From: Branchiibius cervicis
GTDB lineage: Bacteria; Actinomycetota; Actinomycetes; Actinomycetales; Dermatophilaceae
Assembly (NCBI RefSeq): GCF_042661605.1
Contig: NZ_JBHSWJ010000002.1
Span: 3,740,502 to 3,804,501 of the forward strand
Length of the DNA: 64,000 bases
Direction of reading: 5' to 3'
The position numbers were made by a program, and so were the translations under genes. Below, piece by piece: positions 7,859 through 17,137 of this stretch. The number at the start of each line of letters is the position of its first letter. The stretch's first letter is position 1. Below the pieces are notes generated by a model that saw nothing but the letters and a program-made list of their open reading frames with translations, made no database searches and had not been told where the DNA came from.

Positions 7859-8709
7859 TGGACCGGATCTTCAACTTCAGTGACTACGCGGAACTGCTTC
7901 CGCTGGTTCAGAACTCGCTGATCGCGGCGATCGCCCTGGGCTTCCTCGGCGGACTCTTCGGCACCTTCGTGATGATGCGCGACCTGCCGTTCGCGGTGCA
8001 CGGGATCAGCGAGTTGTCCTTCGCGGGTGCCTCGGCTGCGCTGCTGTTCGGGATCAATGTCGTCGCGGGTTCGGTCATCGGATCGCTTCTGGCCGCAGGC
8101 ATCCTGGGCTTCCTCGGGAGCCGAGCGCGCGACCGCAACTCGATCATCGGCGTACTCATGCCTTTTGGTCTTGGTCTCGGTGTGCTGTGTTTGTCCCTGT
8201 ATCAAGGGCGGTCGGCCAACAAGTTCGGTCTGCTCCTCGGACAGATCGTGGCGGTCGACGACACCCAGCTGGCGGCGCTCCTGGTCGGTTCGGCCATCGC
8301 CATCGTCGCGCTGCTGATCATGTGGCGGCCGTTGCTCTTCGCCAGTGTCGACCCGGAGGTGGCGCAGGCCAGGGGTGTGCCGGTGCGGGCGTTGTCGCTG
8401 GCCTTCATGCTGGCGCTCGGTATCGCGGTCGCATTGTCGATCCAGGTGGTCGGTGCCCTGTTGGTGTTGTCGTTGTTGGTCACCCCGGCGGCGGCGGCGT
8501 TCCGGGTGACCGCATCCCCGGTGTGGGCGCCTGTGCTGGCAACGGTTTTCGCGCTCATCGCAATGGTCGGCGGCATCCTGCTGGCGACCGGTGCGAGTAT
8601 CCCGATCAGCCCCTATGTCACGACACTGTCGTTTCTGATCTATCTGATCTGCTGGGCGGTCGGTCGGGCCCGCAGTGCCCGCGGCTGGACCGCCCGGAGG
8701 CCGGCATGA
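7858..8709 (+). CDS. znuB: ZnuB-type zinc ABC transporter permease
   Basis: A 283-residue ABC-3 family permease with about eight or nine membrane helices (for example LVQNSLIAAIALGFLGG and ALLVGSAIAIVALLIMW). It forms the membrane channel for the ZnuA/ZnuC system. The ATG shares one base with the znuC stop (TGATG), and its own stop overlaps the zur start, so the four genes form one operon. Confidence 0.92.
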   Translation: MDRIFNFSDYAELLPLVQNSLIAAIALGFLGGLFGTFVMMRDLPFAVHGISELSFAGASAALLFGINVVAGSVIGSLLAAGILGFLGSRARDRNSIIGVLMPFGLGLGVLCLSLYQGRSANKFGLLLGQIVAVDDTQLAALLVGSAIAIVALLIMWRPLLFASVDPEVAQARGVPVRALSLAFMLALGIAVALSIQVVGALLVLSLLVTPAAAAFRVTASPVWAPVLATVFALIAMVGGILLATGASIPISPYVTTLSFLIYLICWAVGRARSARGWTARRPA

Positions 8710-9098
8710 GTCGCCGGGTCACGAAGCAAGGAGCGGCGGTCGAGGCGGCACTGGCCTCCGATACGACCTTCCGCAGTGCGCAGGAATTGCACGCGGGCTT
8801 GCGGGTGGACGGTCGGCCGATCGGTCTGGCCACGGTGTACCGGCAGTTGAACACCCTCGTCGAGGACGGGCGCGCCGACGTCGTGCAGGGCCCGGACGGT
8901 GAGAGCCGCTACCGGTTGTGCGGTCCGTCGGAGGCTGACTCCCATCACCATCACCTGGTCTGCCGGGTGTGCGGAGCCAGCGTCGAGGTGGCCAGCAGTG
9001 CCGTCGAGAAGTGGGCGTCGCAGATCGCCGCGGATGCCGGCTACACGCAGGTCAGCCACACCGTGGAGATCTTCGGTCAGTGCCCGCGATGCTCATAA
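8706..9098 (+). CDS. zur: Fur-family metalloregulator, probable Zur
   Basis: A 130-residue Fur-family repressor with an N-terminal winged helix (IGLATVYRQLNTLVEDG) and a C-terminal metal and dimer domain. It has SHHHHLVCRVC followed by a closing CPRC, giving the two CxxC pairs of the structural zinc site plus sensor histidines. Co-transcription with a zinc importer and the Zur-like box upstream of znuA argue for zinc-dependent autorepression of the operon. It could in principle sense another metal; context makes Zur the best call. The 3' end overlaps the convergent photolyase gene by 22 bases. Confidence 0.87.
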   Translation: MSRRVTKQGAAVEAALASDTTFRSAQELHAGLRVDGRPIGLATVYRQLNTLVEDGRADVVQGPDGESRYRLCGPSEADSHHHHLVCRVCGASVEVASSAVEKWASQIAADAGYTQVSHTVEIFGQCPRCS

Positions 9099-10377
9099 CG
9101 CCGTAGCGTTTCCTCGCGTTCCGCCTTGTGGTCGATGATCGGCTCCGGGTAGTCGTCGGTCCCGAGTTCGGGGATCCACCGGCGCACGTACGCCCCCGTG
9201 GGATCGAACTTCTCGCCTTGGGTGGTCGGATTGAAGACCCGGAAGTACGGCGCGGCATCCGTTCCGGTGCCCGCAACCCATTGCCAGCCATGGTTGTTCG
9301 AGGCAATGTCACCGTCGATCAGCCGGTCGAGGAAGTAACGGGCGCCGTGCGGCCACCAGACGTGCAGATCCTTGGTCAGGAAGCTGGCGGTGATCATCCG
9401 GACCCGGTTGTGCATCCACCCGGTCTCGTTCAATTGCCGCATTCCCGCATCGACGATGGGGAAGCCCGTGCGGCCCTCTTTCCACGCCTCGAAGAGATCA
9501 TCGGGGTCGTCGTAGGGGATACCCAGCGGGTTCAGGTCCTGCCACGCGGAGCGCGGGTTGTGATGCAGGACGTCCGCGTAGAACTCGCGCCACGCCAGCT
9601 CGGTCGCGAATCGCTCGGCGCCCTTGCTCTTGCTGGTGATATCGGCCAGGAGGGTGCGGGGATGCAGGACGCCGTACTTCAAGTAGGGCGACAACCGGGA
9701 GGTTGCATCGAGGTCGGGACGATTGCGGTCGTCACCGTAATCGTCGATGTCGTCGAGGAATTCATGCCAGCGCGTGATCGCCGCGTCCTCGCCGGCGCCC
9801 GGAAGCTCGGGTGCTTCGCGGATCGCCTTGTCGAGCATCTTCGCCACTCGCCCGTCGGACTCCGCAGTCGCCCAATGCACGCGATCGACTTTGGCCGGTG
9901 CCGGCCAGCCGTGTTCACGCCAGGCCTTCGAGAAGGGGGTGAAGACCTTGTAGGGGTTGCCGCTGCCGTTGGTGATCAGCCCCGGTCCGACGGCGTACGG
10001 CGTTCCGGTCTCGACCAATTCGACCTCTGCGTCGTTGAGTGCGGCGGCAATCTTCCGGTCCCGTCGCGCGCCGTACGGAGTGGTTTCGCGGGTGACGTGC
10101 ACCCGCTCGGCGCCGAGCTCGCGGGCCACCTTCGGGACCACGACGGCAGGGTCACCCAGGCGGATGACCAGTCGATCGGCGTACGCCGCGTTGGTCGCCT
10201 TGAGCGTCGCGGCCAGCCAGCCCCGGCGCGCCGGCCCCGCGGACTTCCAGAGCACCGGGTCGATGACGAAGAGGGGAAGGACGCCTGCGCTGCCGGCGTC
10301 TTCGTGCGCCTTGAGGAGCGCGGGTGGTCGTGGCGGCGCAGATCGCGACGCAGCCAGAGGATCGCGGGTTCATTCAC
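9077..10377 (-). CDS. phr: Deoxyribodipyrimidine photolyase, frame broken near the N-terminus
   Basis: A class I CPD photolyase that repairs UV-induced cyclobutane dimers with FAD and blue light. The C-terminal FAD domain is clear (ELAWREFYADVLHHNP, NETGWMHNRVRM, NNHGWQWVAGTGTDAAPY). From GTG 10377 the first frame gives NEPAILWLRRDLRRHDHP; the rest of the antenna domain (ALLKAHEDAGSAGVLPLF and on) continues in another frame. One base is missing near 10321, where CCGCG should be CCGGCG. Joined, the protein is about 433 residues, normal for the family. Sequencing error is the likely cause. Confidence 0.87.
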
Positions 10378-10457
10378 GGGGCCTAGCCTCCCCGGTCCGC
10401 CGACGTACCGGCCACCTACCTGGGGGTCGGCGTACCTTCGGAGGGTTGGCGGCCCGC

Positions 10458-11132
10458 CTAGTCCGCGAGTTCGCCGACGGACGCCGCGATGGCGAGCGTG
10501 AGTAGACCGAAGGACACGGCGCGCACGATGGTGCGCACAGGATGGGTGTGGCCGAACTTGGCACCGACGAGCGAGGTGATGGACAAAGAGATGGTGACAG
10601 CGGCCAGGGTGACGATCAGCCGGTTGGACGGCGGCACCACGAGAGCGATCATCGCCGGCATGAAGGCGCCCACGGCAAAAGCGATCGCAGCGCTGAGTCC
10701 GGCCAGGATGGGGGCTTCGAAGTCGCGTTCGTCGATGTCGAGCTCGTCGGACATGTGCGCGGCCAGGGCGTTGTGCTGGGTGAGTTCGCCCGCGACGTCG
10801 TGCGCGAGACGCTCGCTCAACCCCTTCTCCAGGTAAATATCGACCAGCTCCTGGTACTCCTCGTCCGGCGACAGGGCGAGTCGGCGTTTCTCCTCGGCGA
10901 TCTCGGCCATGATGGCGTCTCGGTTGAAGGCTGCCTCGGTGTAGCGCATCGCGGCCATGGACGTCGCGCCGGCTGCGATGGCCACGGTCGCCGTGATGAT
11001 GATGGTGGTGCTGCGCAGATCGGCGGTGGCAAGACCGGACAACAGACCCGCGATCCCGAGGATTCCGTCGTTGACGTCGACCACGCGCTCGCGCCAGATC
11101 TGCGCGCGGATCCGTGGGCTCACTTTTGCCAC
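10458..11132 (-). CDS. VIT1/CCC1 (DUF125) family membrane transporter
   Basis: A 224-residue protein of the VIT family, whose characterised members move iron or manganese. The N-terminal signature VVDVNDGILGIAGLLSGL and the TSMAAMRYTEAA helix are family features. A charged cytoplasmic segment (EIAEEKRRLALSPDEEYQEL) matches the metal-binding hairpin of VIT1. Three C-terminal helices follow. GTG 11132 was chosen because the upstream extension is Arg/Cys-rich and unlike the family. The actual ion cannot be told from sequence. Confidence 0.85.
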   Translation of the reverse strand: MAKVSPRIRAQIWRERVVDVNDGILGIAGLLSGLATADLRSTTIIITATVAIAAGATSMAAMRYTEAAFNRDAIMAEIAEEKRRLALSPDEEYQELVDIYLEKGLSERLAHDVAGELTQHNALAAHMSDELDIDERDFEAPILAGLSAAIAFAVGAFMPAMIALVVPPSNRLIVTLAAVTISLSITSLVGAKFGHTHPVRTIVRAVSFGLLTLAIAASVGELAD

Positions 11133-11163
11133 AGCGCAGATCGTAGTGCGGTGGACTCGGCGA

Positions 11164-11799
11164 TCAGCCCGCCTTGCGCAAAGCGGCCGGATCGATGTTG
11201 ACGGTGCGCAGATACCTGTCCGCGCCACGGATCAGCTGGATGGTCCTAGGCAGGGTGAGCAGTACGGTGAGCAACGCGATGACGCCGAACCAGACGGCGG
11301 CGCGGTTGTGCGTCCAATTGGCGGCGATCAGGAACACCCAGATGACAGTGCTGAGCGGCAGACTCCACCGCAGTTGCCTTCGCTGCAGCGCGATCTTGCG
11401 AGCCGTGGTGGTCTCGACGTAGCGCAAGAATCGATCGGCGCTCGGTTCGCCGCGGCGGACCGCACGCCGCACGTGCCGCCGGTCACGACGAGACAAGCCC
11501 GCGGCCAGCGGAATCCATTGGCCCTTGTAACGCCGCCGCAGACGACGGATGAGGATCGTGACGACGAGCGCATAGAGAGCGATGAACAGAATCAGGAGCA
11601 CGACACCCAACACCACGTGCCGGGGGCCGTGGGTGCTGTGACGCGGATGATCAGGGCTGATCAGCCGCGCTACGAGGACGCCAACGACTGGCCCGACGAC
11701 CAGCGCAACGGCCATGTTGATCAACCATCGTGTGCGGGCTCGCTCCCACAGCTCGCGCACGCGACCTTCCAGCCCCGCGGGCACTGGCAACGGCTCCAT
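11164..11799 (-). CDS. Membrane protein of unknown function
   Basis: A 211-residue protein I do not recognise. It has four hydrophobic segments in two pairs: MAVALVVGPVVGVLVARLI and VVLGVVLLILFIALYALVV near the N-terminus, then LPLSTVIWVFLIAAN and AAVWFGVIALLTVLLTL. Between the pairs is a strongly basic cytoplasmic-type segment (RRDRRHVRRAVRRGE). It lies 31 bases upstream of the VIT gene on the same strand, so the two may be co-transcribed. Confidence 0.65.
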   Translation of the reverse strand: MEPLPVPAGLEGRVRELWERARTRWLINMAVALVVGPVVGVLVARLISPDHPRHSTHGPRHVVLGVVLLILFIALYALVVTILIRRLRRRYKGQWIPLAAGLSRRDRRHVRRAVRRGEPSADRFLRYVETTTARKIALQRRQLRWSLPLSTVIWVFLIAANWTHNRAAVWFGVIALLTVLLTLPRTIQLIRGADRYLRTVNIDPAALRKAG

Positions 11800-11862
11800 C
11801 GACGCCCCCTACGTTGATCGGAGAGCAATCCGTATCACGCATCGAGGTCAGCAACCGGTTGG

Positions 11863-13214
11863 CTACACCCGCCGGGGCGTCAGGAAGCCACCCCAGATGA
11901 TGTCGATGAAGTGGCGTTCGACCGGCGAAACCGGTTGTGGTGGCGAGCTACTGGGCGGGGTGGGGGGTCTGGACGATACGGTCACGCCACCGACGGTGGA
12001 GAGGGTGTGATGGGCGTCGCCGGTGACTTGGTAGTCGGGGTGTTCCTTGTCGTGGTTGCAGCGTTCGCACGTGCCCCGGCCGTTGGCTGCGCTGGTCGGC
12101 CCGCCGCCGGAAACAGGGCGGATGTGGTCGATGTGTTTGATCTCTGATTCGCAGAACGGGGTGCGGCAGCGTTGGTCCCGTAACCGGATGAACTCCCGCA
12201 GTAGGCCGTTGTAGGTGCGCGAGGTGGTTTCCATCCCCACCAACTCTTGGTGGTCGGGGGTGGTGAAGATCCGCCGGATCGCCGGCCCGTGCTCATCGGC
12301 GCACCTGCCGATGAGGTCTCGCGCGAACTGGCCGCTGATCGTGCCGTACCCCTCCAGGTGACCGGGGGCATCACCGGTCAGCGCGTCGATCGGCACCATC
12401 AGATTGACCCGTACGTTCACCGGCGGCCGTTGCTCGGGGGCTGTGCCGGTCACCAGGGCGACGAGGCTGTCGGCCAGCCCGCGCCGCCGGTGCTGCTGGG
12501 TGCTCGTGCCGTTCTGGGTGGTCTTCGCGTTCTGGGAAGCTGTGGCCGCGGCTTGGAGGGCTTGCACGCAGGCCAGGCCGGTGGTCGCGGGCAAGAGGGC
12601 AGTCAAGCGCATCATCGAGCCCGGGGCCGAGCGCCAGGTCACGTGTCGGTCTTCCGCGGCGGCGATGGCGCGTACGTGCGCCAGATCCGGATCGAGGCGG
12701 GTCACCATCCCGCGAACGGCCTCACGCAGGCCGCGGTCACCGAGGTACTGCCAGCGCTCCTGTAACTCCTGCGTCGTGTGCGCGCGAGCGGCCGGGTCCA
12801 GGCCCTCGGTCTCACGGACCAGGATGGCCGCGCGCGTCTCGTCCAGGTGCCCGGCGCGCATCGCGGTCAGGATCTGCGGCATCTGGTGGACGATCACCCG
12901 CGCCTGGTGGACCAACCGGTGCCCGGACAGTGGATGACGCCGACGAGCGAGGGCGATTCCCGTCCCGGTGTGCCGGTCGTTGCGCTCGGCGGGCAGGCCG
13001 GGTCGGCGGGCACGGGTGTCCTCGCTGGAGGCGGCGGTCAGTTCGATCTGACGGGCGGTGATCGCATCTTGAGGTATTCGAGTTCTTGGATCAGGCCCTG
13101 CTGGATCCGTGGTGACTCGCCCTGCCCCGCAGTCGCGTTCACTTCCGCACGCCACCGCTGCACCAGCGCGATCGAGGCCTGCTCGGCCTCGTCCAGCAGG
13201 TGCTTTCCGTCCAT
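11863..13214 (-). CDS. DUF222 / HNH endonuclease domain protein, frame broken
   Basis: This is the actinobacterial DUF222-plus-HNH architecture, a multicopy family often called 13E12 repeat proteins. The C-terminal HNH nuclease motif is intact, with paired cysteines (CRTPFCESE), the IDHIRPV histidine, NGRGTCERCNHDKE, and a Pro/Ser-rich tail. The N-terminus MDGKHLLDEAEQ starts at ATG 13214 and runs to ELEYLK, then must shift frame near 13068 (AAGAT for AAGGAT) to join DAITARQIELTAASS. One missing base explains it. Joined length is about 450 residues. The biological role of the family is uncertain; the nuclease activity is inferred from the motif. Confidence 0.83.
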
Positions 13215-13220
13215 GCAAAG

Positions 13221-13226
13221 ACGCTA
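13221..13226 (-). promoter_or_regulatory. Leaderless -10 box of the DUF222/HNH gene
   Basis: The minus strand reads TAGCGT, 6 bases before ATG 13214, with no ribosome binding site visible. Confidence 0.5.
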
Positions 13227-13404
13227 TAACCGACCACCGACAACATCGTGCGAGACCATCTGCGGATGACCGTGGATCCGAAGAACCCGCTCACCCTTGC
13301 GCGGTTCGTGCGTGCGCGAGGTCGTGGCGACAAGATCTTCCTTCGATACCCACGTATTCCCTTCTCTAGCGGCGAGCCTAGATAGGGCAAGAGACACCAA
13401 GCGA

Positions 13405-13410
13405 TACGCT
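13405..13410 (+). promoter_or_regulatory. Leaderless -10 box of the MurE-like gene
   Basis: TACGCT lies 6 bases before GTG 13417. It supports that start over the longer open frame, whose N-terminus is not family-like. The 203 bases from 13214 to 13417 hold only this promoter and the divergent one. Confidence 0.5.
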
Positions 13411-13416
13411 CGCGCG

Positions 13417-14843
13417 GTGATTCTGGATGGCCCGGCCCTGCGCGACGTACTCGGTGTTGCCGTACCCGAGGTGCAGGTCAGCGCGGTGACCAACGATTCG
13501 CGGGCGGTCAGCCCGGGCACGGCGTACGTCGCGATCAAGGGCTTCACGACCGACGGCGCCCAGTTCGTCCCCCAGGCCCTCGAGCAGGGTGCCACCCTCA
13601 TCGTGGCCGATCACCCGATCGATGGCGCTCCGACCGCCGTCGTGCCCGACACCCGGGCTGCGCTGGCACGCCTGGCCGTGGCCGTGAACGGCGACCCGTC
13701 GAAGGACCTCACCGTCTACGGCATTACCGGGACCAACGGCAAGACGACGAGTTCCTATGTGCTGCACGGGATCCTGACGGGCGCCTACGGGGCCGCGAAA
13801 ACCGGTCTGCTGAGCACCGCTGAGATCATCGTGGGCCGCGACCGTCAGCCAGCTGTGCGTACGACGGGTGAGGCGCCCCTCGTGCAGGGTACCTTGGCGC
13901 GGATGCGGGACGAGGGCGTGCGGTACGTCGTCCTGGAGACCAGTTCGCATGGCATCGCACTACAGCGTGTCGCCGGAACCCATTACGCCGCAGCACTTTT
14001 CACCAACCTCTCGCGGGACCACCTCGACTTCCATCCGACAATGGAGGACTACTACCTGACCAAACGGCGGCTGTTCGAATGGACCGATGGACCGAAGCTG
14101 GCCAATGCCGATGACGAGTACGGCGACCGCTTGGCGGCCGAGATCCCCGGCACCCTGCGCTTCGGGACGGCCAGCGACGCCGACTACCGCGCCCTGGGCG
14201 TCGTACAGACGGGTGCCGGCACCGACTTCACACTGCGCACTCCACCCTGGAATTGCCGCTGCACATGCCGCTGCTCGGCGACTACAACGTCCTCAACGTC
14301 ACCGGTGCTGCGGCGGTCGCTCTCGAGACCGGCATGGACCCGGATAGGTTGCAGCGAGCAGTTGCCGAAATGCCCCAGGTGCCGGGGAGATTCGAGCGCG
14401 TTCCCAATGATCGGGGCATCGAGATCATCGTCGACTACGCCCACACCGACGTCGGCCTGGCCGCCGTCCTCGACGTCGCACGCGCTGTGACCCACGGCCG
14501 GGTCATCGTCGTCTATGGCGCCGCTGGCCGCCGCGACCCGGCCAAACGTCCCAAGATGGGCGTGGTCGCTTCCGACAAGGCCGATATCGGGATCATCACC
14601 ACCGATGACTCCTACGACGAGTCGCCGGAGACCATCGCCGCCGAGGTGAAGGCCGGCGCACCGGAGCATGAGGTGATCCTCGATCGCCGGTCCGCGATCC
14701 AGAAGGCTCTGAACTATGCGCGACCCGGCGATCTGGTCCTGCTCGCCGGCAAGGGGCACGAACGGGTGCAGCACCTGCCCGACGGTGACGTCGACTTCCA
14801 CGACGCCACCGTCGCGACCGAACTACTCCGCGACAGAGGCTGA
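13417..14843 (+). CDS. MurE-like Mur ligase (UDP-MurNAc-tripeptide synthetase type), frame broken
   Basis: Mur ligases add one amino acid to a peptidoglycan precursor using ATP. The ATP site is GITGTNGKTTSSY; other family marks are ETSSHGI, TNLSRDHLDFH, the carbamylated-Lys region YYLTKRRLFEW, VDYAHTD and YGAAGRRDPAKRP. In MurE enzymes the amino acid is selected by a DNPR (meso-DAP) or DNPA (Lys) loop; here that place reads TTDDSYDESP. The frame breaks at 14235-14242 and resumes one frame back (STLELPLHMPLLGDYNV), so one base is missing. Joined length is 475 residues. The gene stands alone, not in a division/wall cluster, so it may be a second MurE or a specialised ligase. Confidence 0.8.
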
Positions 14844-15815
14844 TTCGCCCGCTACCCACGCCATGTCGGGATAACGGTCGCCTGCCGGCTGCAATGCCGA
14901 CAACGCCGCGAGCTGCTCGGCGGACAGTGACAGGGAGACCGCACCGACGTTCTCCTCCAGGTAGGAACGCCGCTTCGTCCCCGGGATCGGGATGACGTCG
15001 TCGCCCTGTGCCAGCAGCCAGGCCAGCGCAACCTGTCCTGGGGTGGCATCCATCGAGGCGGCGATCGAGGACACCTGCGCGACCAGGGCTCGGTTGCGCT
15101 CGATGTTCTCGGCCTGCCAACGCGGCAGGGTGGTTCGGAAGTCGTCCGTCCCCGGCGCGAGCGCCGCCGCCGACCCGGTCAGCATCCCGCGCCCCAGTGG
15201 GCTGTACGGCACGATCGCTGCGCCGATCTCCCGCGCAGCCACCACATCCGAGGCCTCGATGTCACGGCTGAAGACCGACCATTCCGACTGCAACGCCGCG
15301 ATCGGGTGCACTGCTGCGGCCCGGCGCATCGTATCGGCCGACGCCTCGGAGATGCCCAGATGGCGCACCTTGCCGGCCGTGACCAGAGCGGCCATGGCCC
15401 CGACGGTCTCCTCGATCGGCACGTTCGGGTCGACGCGGTGCAGGTAGTACAGATCGATCACCTCCGTGCCGAGCCGCTGCAACGAGGCGTCGACCGCGCT
15501 GCGTACATAGTCGGGCGAGCCGTTGACCCCCGCCGGCAGACCGGTGTCGGGGTCGGTGACGATGCCGAACTTGGTCGCGAGCACCACCTCGGAGCGATGG
15601 TCGGCCAGGAACGAGGACAGGAGTTGCTCGTTGGCTCCGCCCATGCCGTACATGTCAGCGGTGTCGAAGAAGTTGACGCCGAGTTCCAACGCCCGGGACA
15701 GCGTCGCCAGTGCCTCGGCAGAATCGGCCGGTCCGTAGGCGAAGCTCATGCCCATGCAGCCCAGGCCCAGCGCCGAGACGGACAGGTCGCCGATGGTGCG
15801 GTACGTCATGGTCAT
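14823..15815 (-). CDS. Aldo/keto reductase
   Basis: A 330-residue NADPH-dependent aldo/keto reductase with a TIM barrel. The catalytic tetrad is complete: D51 and Y56 in FFDTADMYG, K82 in LATKFG, H126 in YYLHRVD. The C-terminal cofactor motif is PIPGTKRRSYLEEN. It resembles the YghZ/Tas-like group acting on reactive carbonyls, but the substrate is unknown. It overlaps the MerR gene upstream by 4 bases (ATGA), so both come from one MerR-controlled promoter. Its last 21 bases overlap the end of the convergent MurE-like gene. Confidence 0.88.
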   Translation of the reverse strand: MTMTYRTIGDLSVSALGLGCMGMSFAYGPADSAEALATLSRALELGVNFFDTADMYGMGGANEQLLSSFLADHRSEVVLATKFGIVTDPDTGLPAGVNGSPDYVRSAVDASLQRLGTEVIDLYYLHRVDPNVPIEETVGAMAALVTAGKVRHLGISEASADTMRRAAAVHPIAALQSEWSVFSRDIEASDVVAAREIGAAIVPYSPLGRGMLTGSAAALAPGTDDFRTTLPRWQAENIERNRALVAQVSSIAASMDATPGQVALAWLLAQGDDVIPIPGTKRRSYLEENVGAVSLSLSAEQLAALSALQPAGDRYPDMAWVAGESASVAE

Positions 15816-16276
15816 GAGGTGTGTCCTCCGTAGGTCGCGATCTTGTATTCCGTAGCCGCGAGCGACAGCGTCAACTCACGGATCTGGCGACGGGTGGTGT
15901 CCCGGTGCTCCAGCAGCATGTCCAGCCGCTCCGGCACGGTGTCGTCGCCGAGGTCGACCAGTGATACGTAGTGCTGCAGGTCGCGGATCGGCATACCCGA
16001 CAGGCGCATCCGGGTGACGAAGATCAGTCGACGGACCGCTTCGGCCGAGTAGGCACGCTGCCCGGCCGCATCGCGCGGCACGGACACCAGGCCGATCCGC
16101 TCGTAGTAGCGCAGGGAGTGCGGGGAGATGTCGAGCAACTCCGCCACCTGGGCCACGGTCAGCGGCTCGTCCACCTCGGGCAGTTCGGTGAGCCGGTGGA
16201 TCACCTCCACCGATAGCGGCCCGTCGATCTCATCGAGTGCGGACAGCGCCCGACGCATCAGGTCCTCTGTAGCCAT
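15812..16276 (-). CDS. MerR-family transcriptional regulator
   Basis: A 154-residue MerR protein. After a ~38-residue N-terminal extension comes the winged helix (LTVAQVAELLDISPHSLRYYERIGL), then a coiled dimer helix. No cysteine pair for metal or redox sensing is visible, so an organic or stress ligand is more likely than a metal. It precedes and overlaps the aldo/keto reductase gene. The promoter in front has the stretched 19-bp spacer that MerR proteins activate by twisting DNA, so it probably controls itself and the reductase. Confidence 0.87.
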   Translation of the reverse strand: MATEDLMRRALSALDEIDGPLSVEVIHRLTELPEVDEPLTVAQVAELLDISPHSLRYYERIGLVSVPRDAAGQRAYSAEAVRRLIFVTRMRLSGMPIRDLQHYVSLVDLGDDTVPERLDMLLEHRDTTRRQIRELTLSLAATEYKIATYGGHTS

Positions 16277-16282
16277 GACGGA

Positions 16283-16313
16283 ACGCTAGAGCTTTGAGCG
16301 CGCTCCAACGCAA
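16283..16313 (-). promoter_or_regulatory. MerR-type promoter with 19-bp spacer and palindromic operator
   Basis: On the minus strand TTGCGT (16313-16308) and TAGCGT (16288-16283) are separated by exactly 19 bases, the spacing peculiar to MerR-activated promoters. Between them lies TTGGAGCGCGCTCAAA (16293-16308), a 16-base palindrome with one mismatched pair and a perfect GAGCGCGCTC core. The -10 ends 6 bases before the merR ATG at 16276, so the transcript is probably leaderless. Confidence 0.8.
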
Positions 16314-16321
16314 GTGCCAGA

Positions 16322-17137
16322 ATGACCCGTGTGACGCTGTCCGGGAAACCGCCGCGGGTGATCGCCCACCGTGGTTCCAGCCACTCCGAACCCGAGCACA
16401 CCCTCGGCGCCTATCTGCGGGCCATCGATGAAGGCGCCGACGGCCTCGAATGCGACGTTCGCCTCACCGCCGACCAGCACCTGGTGTGTGTGCACGACCG
16501 CCGGGTCAACCGCACCTCCAACGGCGAAGGAATCGTCTCGGAGCTGGAGTTGGCTCAGCTGGAGGGCCTGGACTGGGGTAGCTGGAAACGCGAGCACCCC
16601 GATGAGTCGGAGGAGCCGGACCGCCACCACGCCCAGATCCTCACGCTGCGCGAGCTGATCCGATCGGTCCTGGCCGCTGACCGCCCGCTGGAGCTGGTCA
16701 TCGAGACCAAGCACCCGACCCGCTGGGCCGGCGACGTCGAACGCAAACTGGTCTCGGTGCTGCGCGAATACGACTTGCTCAATCCCGCTCCCGACAAACC
16801 AAGGGTGCGGATGATGTCCTTCTCGACCCGGGCCGTCGCCCGCTTCGGCCGTCTGGCTCCGAACCTGCAGCGGGTGCAACTGATCGAAGTCGGCGCCGGA
16901 CTGCGGATGATCGATTTCTTCCCCGCCGACCTGCCCATCGTCGGGCCGCGCCTGGGCATCATCAAGCGCTTCCCCGAGTTCGTGGCACGCCAGCACGCCG
17001 CCGGCCGCGAGGTCCACGTCTGGACCGTCGACCAACCCGAGGACGTCGCGCTCTGCCTCGAGCTGGGGGTGGACGCCATCATCACCAACCGACCGGCCGA
17101 CGTACGCTTCGCGGTGAGCCAGCAGGGGGTTTCATGA
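16322..17137 (+). CDS. Glycerophosphodiester phosphodiesterase
   Basis: A 271-residue GDPD-family enzyme that splits glycerophosphodiesters into glycerol 3-phosphate and an alcohol. The active-site signature is present: IAHRGSSHSEPEHTLGAY, then GADGLECDVRLTADQ and VCVHDRRVNRTSNG. The C-terminal barrel strands VHVWTVD and DAIITNRP are typical. There is no signal peptide, so it acts in the cytoplasm. It is divergent from the MerR gene with 45 bases between. Its stop overlaps the following ATPase gene by 4 bases. Confidence 0.9.
   Translation: MTRVTLSGKPPRVIAHRGSSHSEPEHTLGAYLRAIDEGADGLECDVRLTADQHLVCVHDRRVNRTSNGEGIVSELELAQLEGLDWGSWKREHPDESEEPDRHHAQILTLRELIRSVLAADRPLELVIETKHPTRWAGDVERKLVSVLREYDLLNPAPDKPRVRMMSFSTRAVARFGRLAPNLQRVQLIEVGAGLRMIDFFPADLPIVGPRLGIIKRFPEFVARQHAAGREVHVWTVDQPEDVALCLELGVDAIITNRPADVRFAVSQQGVS

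Noticed and set aside
9128..10501. 457-codon plus-strand open frame opposite the photolyase gene
   Set aside because: No domain features; the photolyase FAD domain is unmistakable on the minus strand.
11863..13214. Mobile element or homing endonuclease insertion
   Set aside because: No terminal repeats or disrupted host gene flank it; DUF222/HNH proteins are ordinary multicopy genes in actinobacteria.
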